Shown: in pieces, positions 24,560-40,069 of the stretch
Numbering within the stretch: the first letter of the stretch is position 1
Layout of the letters: each line of letters starts with the position of its first letter
Assembly: GCA_016946835.1 (NCBI GenBank)
Contig: JACVTC010000006.1
Location: 255,001 to 317,500 of the forward strand
Direction: 5' to 3'
DNA length: 62,500 bases
DNA from: Neocallimastix lanati (nom. inval.)
Lineage: Eukaryota > Neocallimastigomycota > Neocallimastigomycetes > Neocallimastigales > Neocallimastigaceae
Notes under the pieces: model-generated
Seen by the model: the letters and a program-made list of their open reading frames with translations, nothing else
Told to the model about the DNA's origin: nothing
Database searches by the model: none
Translations under genes and position numbers: made by a program

Positions 24560-25170
24560 ATATATTACTAAACATAATACTTTATATTAGGAAATATTTT
24601 TTCTGTTATATTAGATATGGCTTTTTTGAAATTCCAATGAAAATAATATTTTGGAGTAATTATTGTATTATTGTTATATTTATTAACATTTTTTTTATTT
24701 ATTCAAACAATATCTCATTAGTAGCATATTTTTTATTTTTTAATATCAAAAAACAAAAAAGAAGTAGTATAAAAAACTATTTAATTCTTCAACTAATAAT
24801 GAACACTTGACAACTAAATTTTGTTGCAATATAAAAATGTACCATCTGTATAAATATCTTCATTATATTTTATAAATAATTTTAATTGGAACAGGGAATG
24901 AAAGATTAAATTTGGTTTTTTAAATATAATAAAATTTTCATTTCTTACTGCTTTATATTATTTTGATTGATCATGAATTTTATCAAAAGTTGTTAAATAT
25001 AAAATTTCAAATTTTAATTTTCCTTCTAATAAAAATAATGAAAGATTTACATCAACTTAAAATTTTATATTCAGTACATTTATATACTTTAGAATTATCT
25101 TTATTTTTAGATGAAAAATTAAATTTATATTTTTTTGTTAATAATAAATTTGTTTTTTTCCTTGATTAGA
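24560..25170 (-). pseudogene. MULE-like transposase relic, copy 1
   Basis: The minus strand, across several frames, reads NFSSKNKDNSKVYKCTEYK and CKSFII (a FLYWCH-like zinc-finger remnant), then RNENFIIFKKPNLIFHS and DIYTDGTFLY, then FYTTSF, then PKYYFHWNFKKAISN and KIFPNIKYYV. The DGTF motif (24835-24846) corresponds to the first catalytic Asp of MULE-type transposases. In the later FHxxFxxAI block the expected Asp is gone. Frameshifts and stops are frequent. The family call is by eye. A similar relic lies at 26743-27400. Confidence 0.5.
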
Positions 25171-25729
25171 TTCAAATATTTCAATTTTTATATTTTCTTC
25201 CTTTTATAGTAAATTATTTTAATTAAATATTTAAATAAATATATTTAATTATATATATAGTTTAAAAGTTTTAAATAAATAATTTATTTTATAATTTTTT
25301 TTCAAAAAAAAAAAAAAAAGTATTTTCTTTATTATTATGCACTAATATATTTATAATAAATAAATAAATTATTATTTATTTATTTAATTATTTATTATGA
25401 ATATATTAGTGTTAATTATTCAGTTCTTTTTTTTTTTTTTCTATAAAAAATATATATTATTTTTTATAATATAAGTAAATTTTATTTTAAAATTATTTTT
25501 AAAATAAAATAATTTTAAAATTTATAATATTGTTTAAAATATTCTTAAAAACGATTTAGTAAAAGTAATAAATTTTTAATATTTGTATAGTAATAATAAA
25601 TTTTTTATAATAATAATCAATATTATATTAAATATTTAATTAGTAATAAAAAATTTTTTATAATAATAATAATCAATATATATAATAATAATCAATTTTA
25701 GACACTTCTGTTATTGCAGGGAAAAATAA
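25171..25729. other. AT-rich spacer between relics
   Basis: No coding region. It contains A and T runs and an AATAATAAATTTTTTATAAT-type direct repeat at about 25588-25690. It separates the first MULE-type relic from the retroelement protease relic. Confidence 0.5.
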
Positions 25730-26617
25730 CTCTTCAGCCAAGAAAAAGAATAAAGAAGAAAGGAATAAGAGAAGAATAAGTCCGGACTCTACTAATAAGA
25801 ACGAAGATGTTGAAATCAACGTTCCAGATATGGAAATCAATGGCAACGTTGTAAAGAAAAATTATTATGGCTTCCTTAGAACTATTCTTATGTTAGATGA
25901 CAAGAAAGGAATACGACCTCTTTGAAGCCCTCAACAATTCAAATGCCGGAATAACCTTTGCTCAACTATTTGCCATTAGCCCCCTATTAAGACGTTTATG
26001 CATTAAGGGTTTAAAATTAAACACTAGAGATATTAGAAAAATACAATGTCATTCACCATACAAATCTAGACTAAAAATGACTCCGATTTTCTTATAAACG
26101 TTTTTAAAAATATTAGCATTGATTACAAAAATACCACTTTTGAAAATGAAAAAGTGGTTGAACCCAATTTAAACGACCTTAATGCAAAAAGAATAAATTT
26201 AATAAATAAAGCTAATGTTGCCGCTGTGATTGGTTCTAATGGATAAACATGTTGTTAAGGTGCTAGTAGATACAGGAGCAGAAGTAAACACCATCAACAA
26301 GCCTTTTTTTTTTTTAATTAATCACCAAAAATTATAAAGTCAATATCCTTGAAAGAAATTATTATAAAGTCCCTGGAAAGAATATGACCTCTACTAATCA
26401 AGTTATTAATTTAAGCTTAAAATTTGAAAATCTTGTCATTAATGCTCCCTTTTATACATTGGAGGACAACGACCCTTCTTATGATATTATCATAGGTTAC
26501 CAGGTTTACATAGATTACTGTTTGTTCGTTGATCCCGACGATGACGCCCTGTATATGAAAATCGACACCAACCCAGTACTTGTAGCACATCCAACTGATC
26601 ATCACTACATCAAATAG
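25730..26617 (+). pseudogene. Retroelement Gag-end and aspartic protease relic
   Basis: Starting at about 25735 the plus strand reads a basic, charged segment (KNNSSAKKKNKEERNKRR), then after a frameshift KEYDLFEALNNSNAGITFAQ and SPLLRRLCIKGL. At 26241 follows VLVDTGAEVNTINK with the retropepsin DTGA active site at 26269-26280. After another frameshift (26384-26617) comes DIIIGYQVYIDY, the C-terminal protease motif, and Asp-rich text. The order fits the Gag/protease junction of an LTR element. RT and integrase are not seen. The stretch is much richer in GC than its flanks. Confidence 0.6.
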
Positions 26618-26742
26618 AAATAGATTATTTAGAATCTCTATTTATAGTAATCCTGAGTCCGTACTAATTTCCTCAGTCCGTATTAATTTTTCTTTTTATT
26701 AGTGTAATTTCAATATTATTCTATTTACTAAAATTTTTTTTT

Positions 26743-27400
26743 TATTTTTTCAGATAGTATAAGTTGTTTTCTTTTTTATTTTTAATATAGAAAAGGAAGT
26801 AGTGTAGTGTAAAAATAATTTAATTCTGAAACATAGGTTTTAGTTATGAATACTTAATAACTAAATATAGATAAAATATAGAATGACCCATCCCCAAAAA
26901 AATATGATTATTTTTAGAATATAATTCTGCTTGAAATGGTGATTGAAAAACAATTAAATCATGATTTTTGAATATCATAAAATTTTTTATCCCTTTTTTG
27001 TTTTATAATATTTTGATTCATTTGGAATTTTATCAAATATTGTTATATCATGAGGTAGCTGTTTTCTTCTACTTCTTGTTACTTGGGATTTAACTGAATT
27101 GTATTCAAGATATATAAGACCCATACCTTGAGAAATTTCATCATATTTACATTATTTTAAATTTCTTTTTTATTTTTTTTTTTTTTTTTTTACAATTGAT
27201 TTAGCAGCTTTAAAATTTATTTTTTTCAAGATGATTAGGTGAGTCAACATATTCTAAGATTTGATTCTCATTGTTTAAAATAATGAAAGATGGACATTTA
27301 TTTAATGTTTTATAATCAGTATATTTATATTTTTTTTTTATGAATTGTCTTTCCTTTTGGATGAAAGATTAAAGTTATATTTTCTGTTTTAATATACTCT
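26743..27400 (-). pseudogene. MULE-like transposase relic, copy 2
   Basis: The minus strand reads ENITLIFHPKGKTIHKKKYK, YTDYKTLNKCPSFIILNNE and SPNHLEK (FLYWCH-like zinc finger with part of the final His pair lost). It continues with SQVTRSRRKQLPHDITIF, the segment KFMIFKNHDLIVFQS, and FFGDGSFYI followed by VFITKTYVSELNYFYTT. DGSF at 26881-26892 matches DGTF of copy 1. It is better preserved than copy 1 but still frameshifted, and it stops before the second catalytic Asp. Both copies have the same orientation and flank the protease relic. Confidence 0.55.
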
Positions 27401-28179
27401 TTTCCTCTATTAGTTTTTCTTATTTCAATTTCTTGATTTTTCTCTATTTTTTTTTAATAAAAGTTTCTAATTAAATATTTTAATGATTATCTTTAATAAT
27501 ATATATTTTTAATTATATATATATTTTAAATGAAGATTAATTATCCAAATCTTATTATTAATTCTTTTATATTTTAAATAATTCCTTTTTTTTTTTTTAG
27601 TGTTAACTGATAAATATAAAGTATTTATGAGATTATAATATTTTTTAATATATTAAGTATAAAAATTTTTATATTATAATTTTATATTTATTTTTTATTT
27701 TTAAAAACTATTATTATTTACATCGTTATTATAAAAATATTATTAATGATATTTCTGTAATTCTTGCTACAGTTTATTTTATTTATTTATTATTTATTAT
27801 GTATTATTTATGATTAATTTATAATACAAAATTCTATAAGAAAAACTTTTTTATGCCTTTCTAAAGTACTTAAATATTACTTTTTATTAATTCATTTATA
27901 TATATATTTATAAATAGTAATAATAATTATTTATAATTTTAATTGTCATTATTATTATTAATAGTAATCCTTTTATAATTATTACTATATTATTTATATT
28001 ATTATTATTATTATTTTATTATTTATTATTTATTTATTTATTTATTTAAACAGATATCTGTAAAGATATTTATATATGAAAAAGAGTTTTTTTAATATTT
28101 AAATATTTACTTTAAAAATATAAATACATCAATTTTAATAATTTTTAATTTTATTTATTTATTTATTCATTTAATAATT
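27401..28179. other. AT-rich intergenic stretch
   Basis: Nothing recognisable. T-rich segments, TTATTTATTT repeats at about 28015-28047 and TA-rich DNA. Confidence 0.5.
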
Positions 28180-28400
28180 TTCAATTGGCGAAACACTCCC
28201 ATTTTAATTGTACAAATCTACTTTCAAGATTAGATTTGAGGGAATGTCAAAATATTAGATTAAGTTTAAATTACATTGTCAATATATTAAGTTTTATGTG
28301 TATCATGTATTGTAATTATAATAATATTATCTATATAAAATTTACAAAAAAATATCTTTATTAAATAAATAGTATTTTTTGGTAATTATTATGAAGATTG
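28180..28400 (+). mobile_element. Copia 3'-end remnant (coding end, purine tract, LTR start)
   Basis: TNLLSRLDLRECQ can be read at about 28211-28250, resembling the last residues of copia polyproteins (LSR...F/LRE...). It overlaps TTTGAGGGAATGTC, a purine tract running into TG. The following TGTCAAAATATTAGATTAAG has the style of a copia LTR start. No upstream coding part and no second LTR were found. Confidence 0.35.
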
Positions 28401-28517
28401 AAATTATTGATTATAAATATAATAAAATATAATATAATATAATAATATACAATATAATAATATAGTATATATTTAAATTTAATAGTATTTTATTTAATAA
28501 TTTATATTCATTATTCT

Positions 28518-28551
<34 letters not shown>

Positions 28552-28685
28552 TTTATTTATTTATGTATATTTATAAATATAATATAAATATTAATTTTTA
28601 TTTTTATTTTTTTATTATTTTTTTTTTAATTAAATTATAATGATTATCAGCCTTTATTTTTTATACAAATTTTTTTGTTCTCCCA
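28401..28685. other. AT-rich spacer downstream of ankyrin paralogue B
   Basis: TATAATATAAT and TTTATTTATT repeats only. It should contain the 3' end of the minus-strand ankyrin gene. Confidence 0.5.
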
Positions 28686-30710
28686 TTATTTTTTAACTTT
28701 AAGAAAATCATTTAATCCACCTATAGCTTCATTGATATCTTTGGCATTATCTACGACGTCAGAAACATTATTAATTATTTTACAGATCGTAAGTTCACTA
28801 ATCTTTGACGTGATAATAGCTCCAATATCATTGTATTTAGACCAATAGGCTAGATCTTTGGCAGTCTTTCCTTTCAACTGTTCATTTCCATTCAATGAAT
28901 ACTTGGTTTTTGCTTCTAAATCTGCTCCATAGTTCACTAAATCTTTCACAACGTCTGTGTAACCCTTGTAACTGGCCCAGTGAAGCGCCGTCCAACCATA
29001 TTCATCAATATAATCTAAGGAAATTTCTCCTGAACGAATCATATTGGAGGCTACATGGCTATTTCCATTTTTAATTTCATTAATAATGGCATTGGCATCT
29101 GTAATCAGTTCAAGATGCTGACTGTAATACGATTCTAATAGTTGAATTATATAGTGATTATTATTACGATAGGCAATATCCATGGGGGTTAGTCGATTAT
29201 TGGTTTCTAAGTTACAATTTGGTTTATAGGTTAAGAGACATCTCACTAAGAAGGGGTATTGATGTTGTACGGCAATATGAAGGGGGCTCCAACCTGTAAT
29301 GGTAGTAGCATTAATGTTAGCGTGATGATCTAAAAGAATTTGTACTATTTTTCTTTTATTATGTTCGCAAGCGATATGAAGAGCATTCTGGTGATTTTCA
29401 TTGGTACTTTCTAATTTAGCTTTCTTTTCCACTAAAATACGAACTGCATCAATTTGCCCATGCTTACTGGCAAGGTGAAGTGGGGTGAAGGAGTGATGAT
29501 TCTTAAAATTAATATCGGCACCGTAATGAATCAAAATTTGAATTAAATGTTCATGACCATATTTACAGGCAATATGAAGTGGCGTGTTCCCATCAATGTC
29601 TTCACTGTCCACATCGATCACACTTAATTTAAGTAAGGCATTAGCCATAGAATAAATATTCTTATGAGCGATATAGTGTAGGATGGTAGAATCATTGGGA
29701 TTTCTGGCATTAATATCTATTTCACCAATATTTAATAACAACTTCATCATACGTAAGTTATTGTTATCAACGGCAATTCTTAAAAGATGATATTCCAGGT
29801 AAGGGTTGATATCCATATCGATACCTTGATTAAATAAAATTTTCATAATTTGATAGGCATTGGAATAACATGCAATTTCTAATGCACTTAAACGATTTTG
29901 ATTAATGGTATTAACTTCAGCACCTTCCTCCAATAGATACTGAACAATATCCATATTACAATTACGACATGCAAAATATAATGGGGTATAACCATTACAT
30001 TTTATATTGGGATCAAATCCATTCTCAACTAGCAATTTCACGATTTCAAATTGATTATAATAAGTAGCAATATGAAGGGGTGACCAATGATCTTCGGTAT
30101 CATCCTTAATATCTCCACCTTGTTCTAGGTAGGCCTTGACAGCCACAATATTCCCATATTTTATATTAATATGGAATTCTTTCCAATGATCCTGTTGGGT
30201 GACATCAAAATCATAATCAAAATTGATTTGATCAGACATGACTTTCTTCACCAATTTCTTAATTTCTCGAAATTCTTTTTTCTTTGCAATGGTGTAAGCG
30301 GTTTCTCCGTCGTTATCTTTTGTATTCACTTCAACCCTTTCCTTGATTAATAATTCTACAATGGGAAGAAATCCATATTCGGCAGCATAGATAAGTGCCG
30401 TTTTCCCCTTCTTATCTCGGACCCAAAGATTTGATGAATGTTTAATTAAATGATCGACGATGTTGATATTACCATGTTGACAAGCAATAAGAAGTGGAGT
30501 GAGACCATCCTCTTTACTTTGTGAATTAACATTTGCTCCCTCTTGTATTAAATATTGAATAATAAGTTCATTATCAGTAACACAAGAAAGCATTAAGGCA
30601 TTCCATCCTTTTATATTTATTATATTCACATTAGCTCCATGAACCATTAAATATTCGATAATGATTAAATTATTATTTTTACTATTATTATTACTATTAA
30701 AATTATTATA

Positions 30711-30743
<33 letters not shown>

Positions 30744-32243
30744 GTTATTGTTGTTGTTGTTGTTGCTTTTACGACAAGCAAACATTAATGCTGTCCATCC
30801 ATTATTATCTTGAAGATTAACATCGGCACCATATTCTATTAATAATTTAATAATTTCTTCTTGATTATTTTCGGTGGCATACATGAGAGCCGTACGACCA
30901 TGATGATCTTGAACATTAATGTCGATATTATGTTGAATTAAAAGTTCAACAATAGGTTTATAGCCATTACTACAAGAATCCATGAAAATATTATAGTTAT
31001 TAAGTTGACCATTTTGAATACCTTCTTTAATTAAATAATCAAAGAAGGAAATACGATCATTCTTTATAATGGTATTAAAACTAGACCAATCATTATTTTC
31101 CAAATTACTGGAGGCTAAATGATTAATAATAATATTAGTAATCTCTGAACTGGATTCGATTAGTACATTCTGATGTTTAATACTACCTAAATTGAAATCC
31201 GCCTTTTGCTCTATTAAATATTCTACAATATCGGCATGATCATTTTCTATGGCAAGCATTAAGGGGGTGTAGCCATTCGCTACTTGAAGATTAATTTTGG
31301 CTTCCTTCTCCACTAAATATTTAACAATGTCAATATGACCTGCTTTACAAGCATAGGCTAACGGAGTCATTCCATTCTTTTCTTTATCATTAATATCTGC
31401 GCCGTATTCAATTAAAAGTTTTACTATTTCTAGATGATTTTCATTACAGGCAGCATGTAAAGCAGAATCTCCATAAATATTTTTTGCGTTAATATTGGCA
31501 CGATTTCTAACTAATAAATTAGCAATAATATCATTACCTACTTCAGCTACTAACATTAAAGAGGTATTTAATCGATGATCAAGAGCATTCACATCTGCTC
31601 CCCTAGATATTAAATAACGAACCACATCTTCATGATTATGAAGTGAGGCTAGCATTAATGCCGTTTTTTTTTCTGCGTCTCTTTTATTAACATCCATTTG
31701 TTGTTGACCGGAAAGATATTTCACTACATTAATATGTCCTTCACGACAAGCTAACATTAAAGCATTTTGACCTAAACTATTGGTATCAAAGATATTAACA
31801 AATTTTGATATTAAAAATTCTACTACTTCTGGTGTTTCATTAAATTGACTGGCATAGAGGAAGGCCGTGTAGTCATTCCTATCACGTAATTTAATATCAG
31901 CTCCTTGATTAAATAAAAATTTAACAACATTGATATGTCCACCTTCACAGGCAAACATAAAAGCTGTCTTATTGAATTCATTTTTATAGTTAATATTTGC
32001 ACCCTTATCCACTAAATATTCTACAATTTTTATGTGACCACGATGACAAGCCAACATTAATACAGTATTTCCTTCATCATCAATAACGTCGACATCAATA
32101 CCTCTTTCCACTAAGAATTTTATAATTTTTAATTTTCCTTTTTTACTAGCAATAAATATATTATCGCTGTAGTTTGTCATAGCTAAATTATTTAAACTAC
32201 TTAAACTACTTTTCGATGAATTTCTTTTTTTTATTGAAATCAT
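28686..32243 (-). CDS. Long ankyrin-repeat protein (paralogue B)
   Basis: 1,185 aa from the first ATG (32241-32243, MISIKKRNSSKSSLSS). The frame is open a little further upstream, but only from a TTG through A runs, so I start at the ATG. About 30 ankyrin repeats are built like those of the 19587-23060 gene: a first block (GNTVLMLACHRGHIKIVEYL), a break with QQDHWKEFHINIKYG, a second block starting WSPLHIATYYNQFEIVKLL, and the shared end SLDYIDEYGWTALHWASY, then GKTAKDLA. The C-terminal tail differs (ends GGLNDFLKVKK instead of the Ala-rich hydrophobic tail). An Asn run of about 18 interrupts one repeat (30714-30768). The two genes are clear paralogues in the same orientation, about 5.6 kb apart. 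Confidence 0.92.
30714..30768 (-). repeat. Asn-coding trinucleotide run inside ankyrin paralogue B
   Basis: AAT/AAC repeats in sense encode about 18 Asn in a row within an ankyrin repeat (after LMFACRKSN). They presumably form a loop. The matching repeat of paralogue A has no such run. Confidence 0.85.
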
Positions 32244-34756
<2,513 letters not shown>

Positions 34757-36703
34757 AATGACTAAATCAAAAAATTCAACATCAATGAAAATTTCTACAT
34801 AAACTTCCAACAAAGACAGTAAAGACAACAAATACACCAAACACAACAATGATTGATGCACATGTTGAAGTAGAACCTCCGAATATTCAAACAAATACAA
34901 TTAATAGATTTCATATTTAAAATTTTAAAACTACAAATGAAAGCATTTACAAAATGGAATCCAGACCTAAAATTATTCCTTGATTATGAAGAATTAGGTG
35001 ATTATATATCAAAGAATATTAAAGATATAAACACCATTAAAAAATATTTAAAATATGGCAGTACCGCCAAGGATTATAATATTAAACATCCTCGACGAAT
35101 ATTCAAAAAGTCTATTAAATAATTGCACAAGCGCATATTTAATAATAAATGAATTAAACAGGCCCATCCATACTATTTGAAACTGAAATGAAAATAAAGA
35201 AATTAGAAATTGAAAACGATAACTTTAAGCTATATTTAGATAATCTTAATTCGTTATTTACAGAATATAATAACGAGGAAAAATTACAAAATAAGCCAGA
35301 ATTAAGCGAAGAGACTAAAGTTTTATTATTATTTAGATGAATTAAATAAAGTCTGTTTTGTATATTTATTCACATTTCAATATGTTGAAAAGACAGTTAA
35401 AGATTTTAAGAAAAAAAGAAGACATAACAAAACTAAGTACCGTAATCAAGAAAAGCAAAAGTATTAAAAGAGTAGAAATCAAAGAAGTATATCAACTCCA
35501 AGATCAAATTAATAGAGTTCGAAATGGGAAACATCCATATATAATTTCAATAAATAAACAAATTCCAACGAATAATTGTCACTATTGCCATAAAAATGGG
35601 CATACTAATGATAATTGTTTTTTTTCAACATATCAAATTCACCAAATAATAACTATAGGGGAGAAAAGAAAAAAAATAATAATAATAAATCTAGAAATAA
35701 AAACAAAATAAAAAAGACATCTTTAAGCAGGTAAAGATAGTAAAGTAGTAAAAGAAACTTTAAATCTTATAACTTTAACTATGAAGAACAAAACATTTCA
35801 GATTCCGATTCAGATCCTTCATTCGATTTCTGCTTCAATATTACAACTAATTGTTGAAAGAGATAATTGTAATAACAGTTCAATAACTCTCAGGAACATA
35901 AAGGTAAATTAAGATCGAGATCTCAAAAGAAGAAAATAATGATAAGGAATAACAACAAAAGGTCATGGATCATTGATATTGGAACAGGAATTAACTTAAT
36001 CTAAAAATATAAAAATACTATCAAACATTGTAAGAAGTTACTAATAGAAGGATTACATACTCAATTGGACAATCCAATAAAATATACAAAAAGGGTATGT
36101 CCAAAGGAATATATAAAAATAATAATTTTTCTATTAGAGAAGTACTTTATGCTCCAAACATACAAAATAATTTAATTTCCACTTAATACCTATGTAAAAA
36201 AAAAAAAAAGGCTTTAAACTAGTAATTGAAATGTGTAACAATAAAGGAAAGACTCCAAATAATTTTAAAAATAATAAACAAATTACTATCATCAATACAA
36301 TTGTTAAAAACCTTTTTACTTTAAATATAAGCTCAATAAAAGATATAGATTATAATATAAATAATGTTGATTTGAAATTATGGCATGCTATCTGATAACC
36401 GTTTAGAATATAACAACTCTAATTTTATAAATTATCTTTAAAAATAATGGAATTACATTTAATCATTCTACACTAGGTAATCTCCAACAAAATGGTTGCG
36501 TTGGAAGAATTAATTAGAAATTAGATAACTGCGCGAAAACATTACTCAGTACTAAATTATCTCCTATTTTGTAGGATGAAGCCATTAAATGTGCATGTAT
36601 ATTGTACAATTTAAATCCACATCATGGAATTAATTTTATAATTCCGAACGAAGTATTTTTCAATAAGAAAACTGATACATTCAAACTTAAAGTTTGTGAA
36701 TGT

Positions 36704-36739
<36 letters not shown>

Positions 36740-38360
36740 CTTAATAAATGCAAAAAAGGAAAATTTGAAAATAATACAAAACCAGATATTTTCATAGAAT
36801 ATTTATCAGACTCTCCTAGTTATTGTGTCCTCAAAATTACTTCAAAATCAATAATTATAGTTCATGATATATACTTCAATGAAAATTCACTAAGCTCACT
36901 TAGCACCTTTTTTTTTTTTTTTTTTTTTTTTTTTCATTCCTCAAATCCTTTAGATAAACAAATTGAGTGGTGGAACAGAACTAACAACACCAATTTATCA
37001 TAATGAACTTGAATGAATGAAAACAAACAGAATAAAATTAACCTTGAAGATAATATAGATTTAATGGATAAATTCAATAATGAAAACATGTTAGATAATA
37101 ATTTAGAAAAAGAAAAAATTAATTGAAGACAAAATTAATGAAGATAGAAAAAATGAAGATTATAATAATGAATATCAAGAGGAAATACTCAAAAATTCAA
37201 ATATTGAAGAAAGTATAAACATGACATCAAATGAAAGCCATGCCAAAATTCTTCATGAAAATAATGGTATAACTAATTGAGATAACAATAATAACATAAA
37301 GGATATAAAAAAACTCAAAAAAAAAAAAAAGAAAGATTTTTTGAAATGTGAAAAAAAAAGTTTTATAAATAAAAATTTGAATAAAAAATTATAAAAATTC
37401 AAATTTAAGAATAAATTAAAAATTACAAATCTTAATAATTAAAATTTATCTAAATCAAACCTTAATACTTATGAAATTTTAAAGCAGAAACTTATTGAAA
37501 GAAAAATTGAAAGAAATCATAAAAATCTGGTTAATACGAAGATGAATGAAAAAAAATTAAAATTAAAATTAAATTTAGAAAATAATAAAATATATGAAAG
37601 TTTTAAAATTAAAAACTACAATTCTTGAAAATGAATCTGAAGACAATATTAGTGATCTGTAAACTTAAGATAAAAAGAAAATTAAGGAAAACCAAAGATA
37701 AGGATATTAATATTAAATTTAATATTAAAAAGGAATAATAAAATTTTCAATAAGTAGGTAAGCCAAAATGATAAAATTAATAACGAAACAACATAAAACT
37801 ATTAAAAAAAATTATAAATTGTATGAAGAAAAGAAAAATGAAGGATAGAATACCAACATTAAATAAATTCATTTTTTTTTGGAGGAAAATAGATTCATAC
37901 GAAAATGAAAGACGTAAGAGAAATAGAGTTAATAATATTAATATGTTAATTTCAAAGAATTATGAAGAAGCTATGAATTCAGAAAATGTGAACAAATGGA
38001 AAGATAGAGAATAAAGAAATTACCAAAATTATTTCAAAAGACAAAAATATAAATACAAAAGTCTCCACAGATAAAACAGCAAACATAATCATCGGAATTA
38101 ATATAATTAAAGCAAATAAAGGCTACAAAATTAATCAAAAAGATTATATTGGAAAAATGCTAAACTCTAATATAAACAATACTAAAATAACTAGAACGTC
38201 ATATATTAATGTTAAATTAGAAGTTAGAGAAAACTCTGAAAAAATTAATAAAAAAAAAAAACTGATTATAAAAGATTGATTGGATCTCCATTATATGTAT
38301 CAACAAAAAACAAGATCAGATACAGCATTTGCAGTATGTCTAAAAAGAAGTTCAGAAGTT
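34757..38360 (+). pseudogene. Decayed Ty1/copia element 2 (Gag to RT end)
   Basis: The plus strand gives copia modules in order with many stops and frameshifts. Gag text: MTKSKNSTSMKIST at 34757; WNPDLKLFLDYEELGDYI at about 34960. An intact zinc knuckle CHYCHKNGHTNDNC is at about 35578-35619. Protease text is RSWIIDIGTG at about 35965. Integrase text: LWHA at about 36378; TPGNLQQNGC at about 36470-36499; then GRIN where the catalytic Glu of the DDE triad should be (Gly codon at 36503-36505). The integrase C-terminal part (GKFENNTKPDIFIEYLSDSP) is at 36602-36907, disrupted by two T runs. An acidic linker follows, then STKN/TRSDTAFAV (about 38300), the end of RT. Non-functional. No LTRs identified. 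Confidence 0.7.
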
Positions 38361-38464
38361 TTTCCTTTTCAAATTAATCTTATAGTAAAAGTCTTTTTTT
38401 TTTTTTTATAATTTTTTTTTGATATAGGTAAAGTTCATTTAAAATTTAATAATAACAACAACAA

Positions 38465-38497
<33 letters not shown>

Positions 38498-38654
38498 GAT
38501 TAGAAAATATAATATTAATTCTACATAAATTTATTAATAGCACCTTTAATAAAAAGGAAAACCATATGAATTTTTAATTTGATATATCTTATTTATTTAA
38601 GGATTGATAATTTATATATATACTTAATTCTCCACTTTCAATTATTTCAACCTT
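38361..38654. other. Junction between copia relic 2 and the ACT array
   Basis: AT-rich DNA with a T run (38395-38407), AAC repeats and a 34-nt A run at 38463-38496. No gene. The array begins about 160 bp after the A run. Confidence 0.5.
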
Positions 38655-38720
38655 TAATATTACTATTACTACATTCACATTCACTACTACTACTACTACT
38701 ACTACTACTACATTCACATT

Positions 38721-38759
<39 letters not shown>

Positions 38760-38768
38760 ATTCACATT

Positions 38769-38801
<33 letters not shown>

Positions 38802-38850
38802 ATTCACCTACATTCACATTCACTACTACTACTACTACTACATTCACATT

Positions 38851-38883
<33 letters not shown>

Positions 38884-39118
38884 ATTCATATTCACTACTA
38901 CTACTACTACTACTACTACTACATTCACATTCACTACTACTACTACTACTACTACTACATTCACATTCACTACTACTACTACTACTACTACTACATTCAC
39001 ATTCACTACTACTACTACTACTACTACTACTACATTCACATTCACTACTACTACTACTACTACTACATTCACCTACATTCACATTCACTACTACTACTAC
39101 TACTACTACATTCACATT

Positions 39119-39151
<33 letters not shown>

Positions 39152-39295
39152 ATTCACATTCACTACTACTACTACTACTACTACATTCACATTCACTACT
39201 ACTACTACTACTACTACATTCACATTCACTACTACTACTACTACTACTACATTCACATTCACTACTACTACTACTACTACTACTACATTCACATT

Positions 39296-39328
<33 letters not shown>

Positions 39329-39478
39329 ATTCACATTCACTACTACTACTACTACTACTACATTCACATTCACTACTACTACTACTACTACTACTACTAC
39401 ATTCACATTCACTACTACTACTACTACTACTACTACATTCACATTCACTACTACTACTACTACTACTACATTCACATT

Positions 39479-39511
<33 letters not shown>

Positions 39512-39520
39512 ATTCACATT

Positions 39521-39556
<36 letters not shown>

Positions 39557-39601
39557 ATTCACATTCACTACTACTACTACTACTACTACTACATTCACAT
39601 T

Positions 39602-39637
<36 letters not shown>

Positions 39638-39646
39638 ATTCACATT

Positions 39647-39679
<33 letters not shown>

Positions 39680-39688
39680 ATTCACATT

Positions 39689-39724
<36 letters not shown>

Positions 39725-39868
39725 ATTCACATTCACTACTACTACTACTACTACTACTACATTCACATTCACTACTACTACTACTACTACTACTACATTC
39801 ACATTCACTACTACTACTACTACTACATTCACATTCACTACTACTACTACTACTACTACATTCACATT

Positions 39869-39901
<33 letters not shown>

Positions 39902-39910
39902 ATTCACATT

Positions 39911-39946
<36 letters not shown>

Positions 39947-39991
39947 ATTCACATTCACTACTACTACTACTACTACTACTACATTCACATT

Positions 39992-40027
<36 letters not shown>

Positions 40028-40036
40028 ATTCACATT

Positions 40037-40069
<33 letters not shown>

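Noticed and set aside
36602-37003. A separate 133-codon gene with two poly-Phe tracts
   Set aside because: The text around the T runs is copia integrase C-terminal sequence in line with the rest of copia relic 2.
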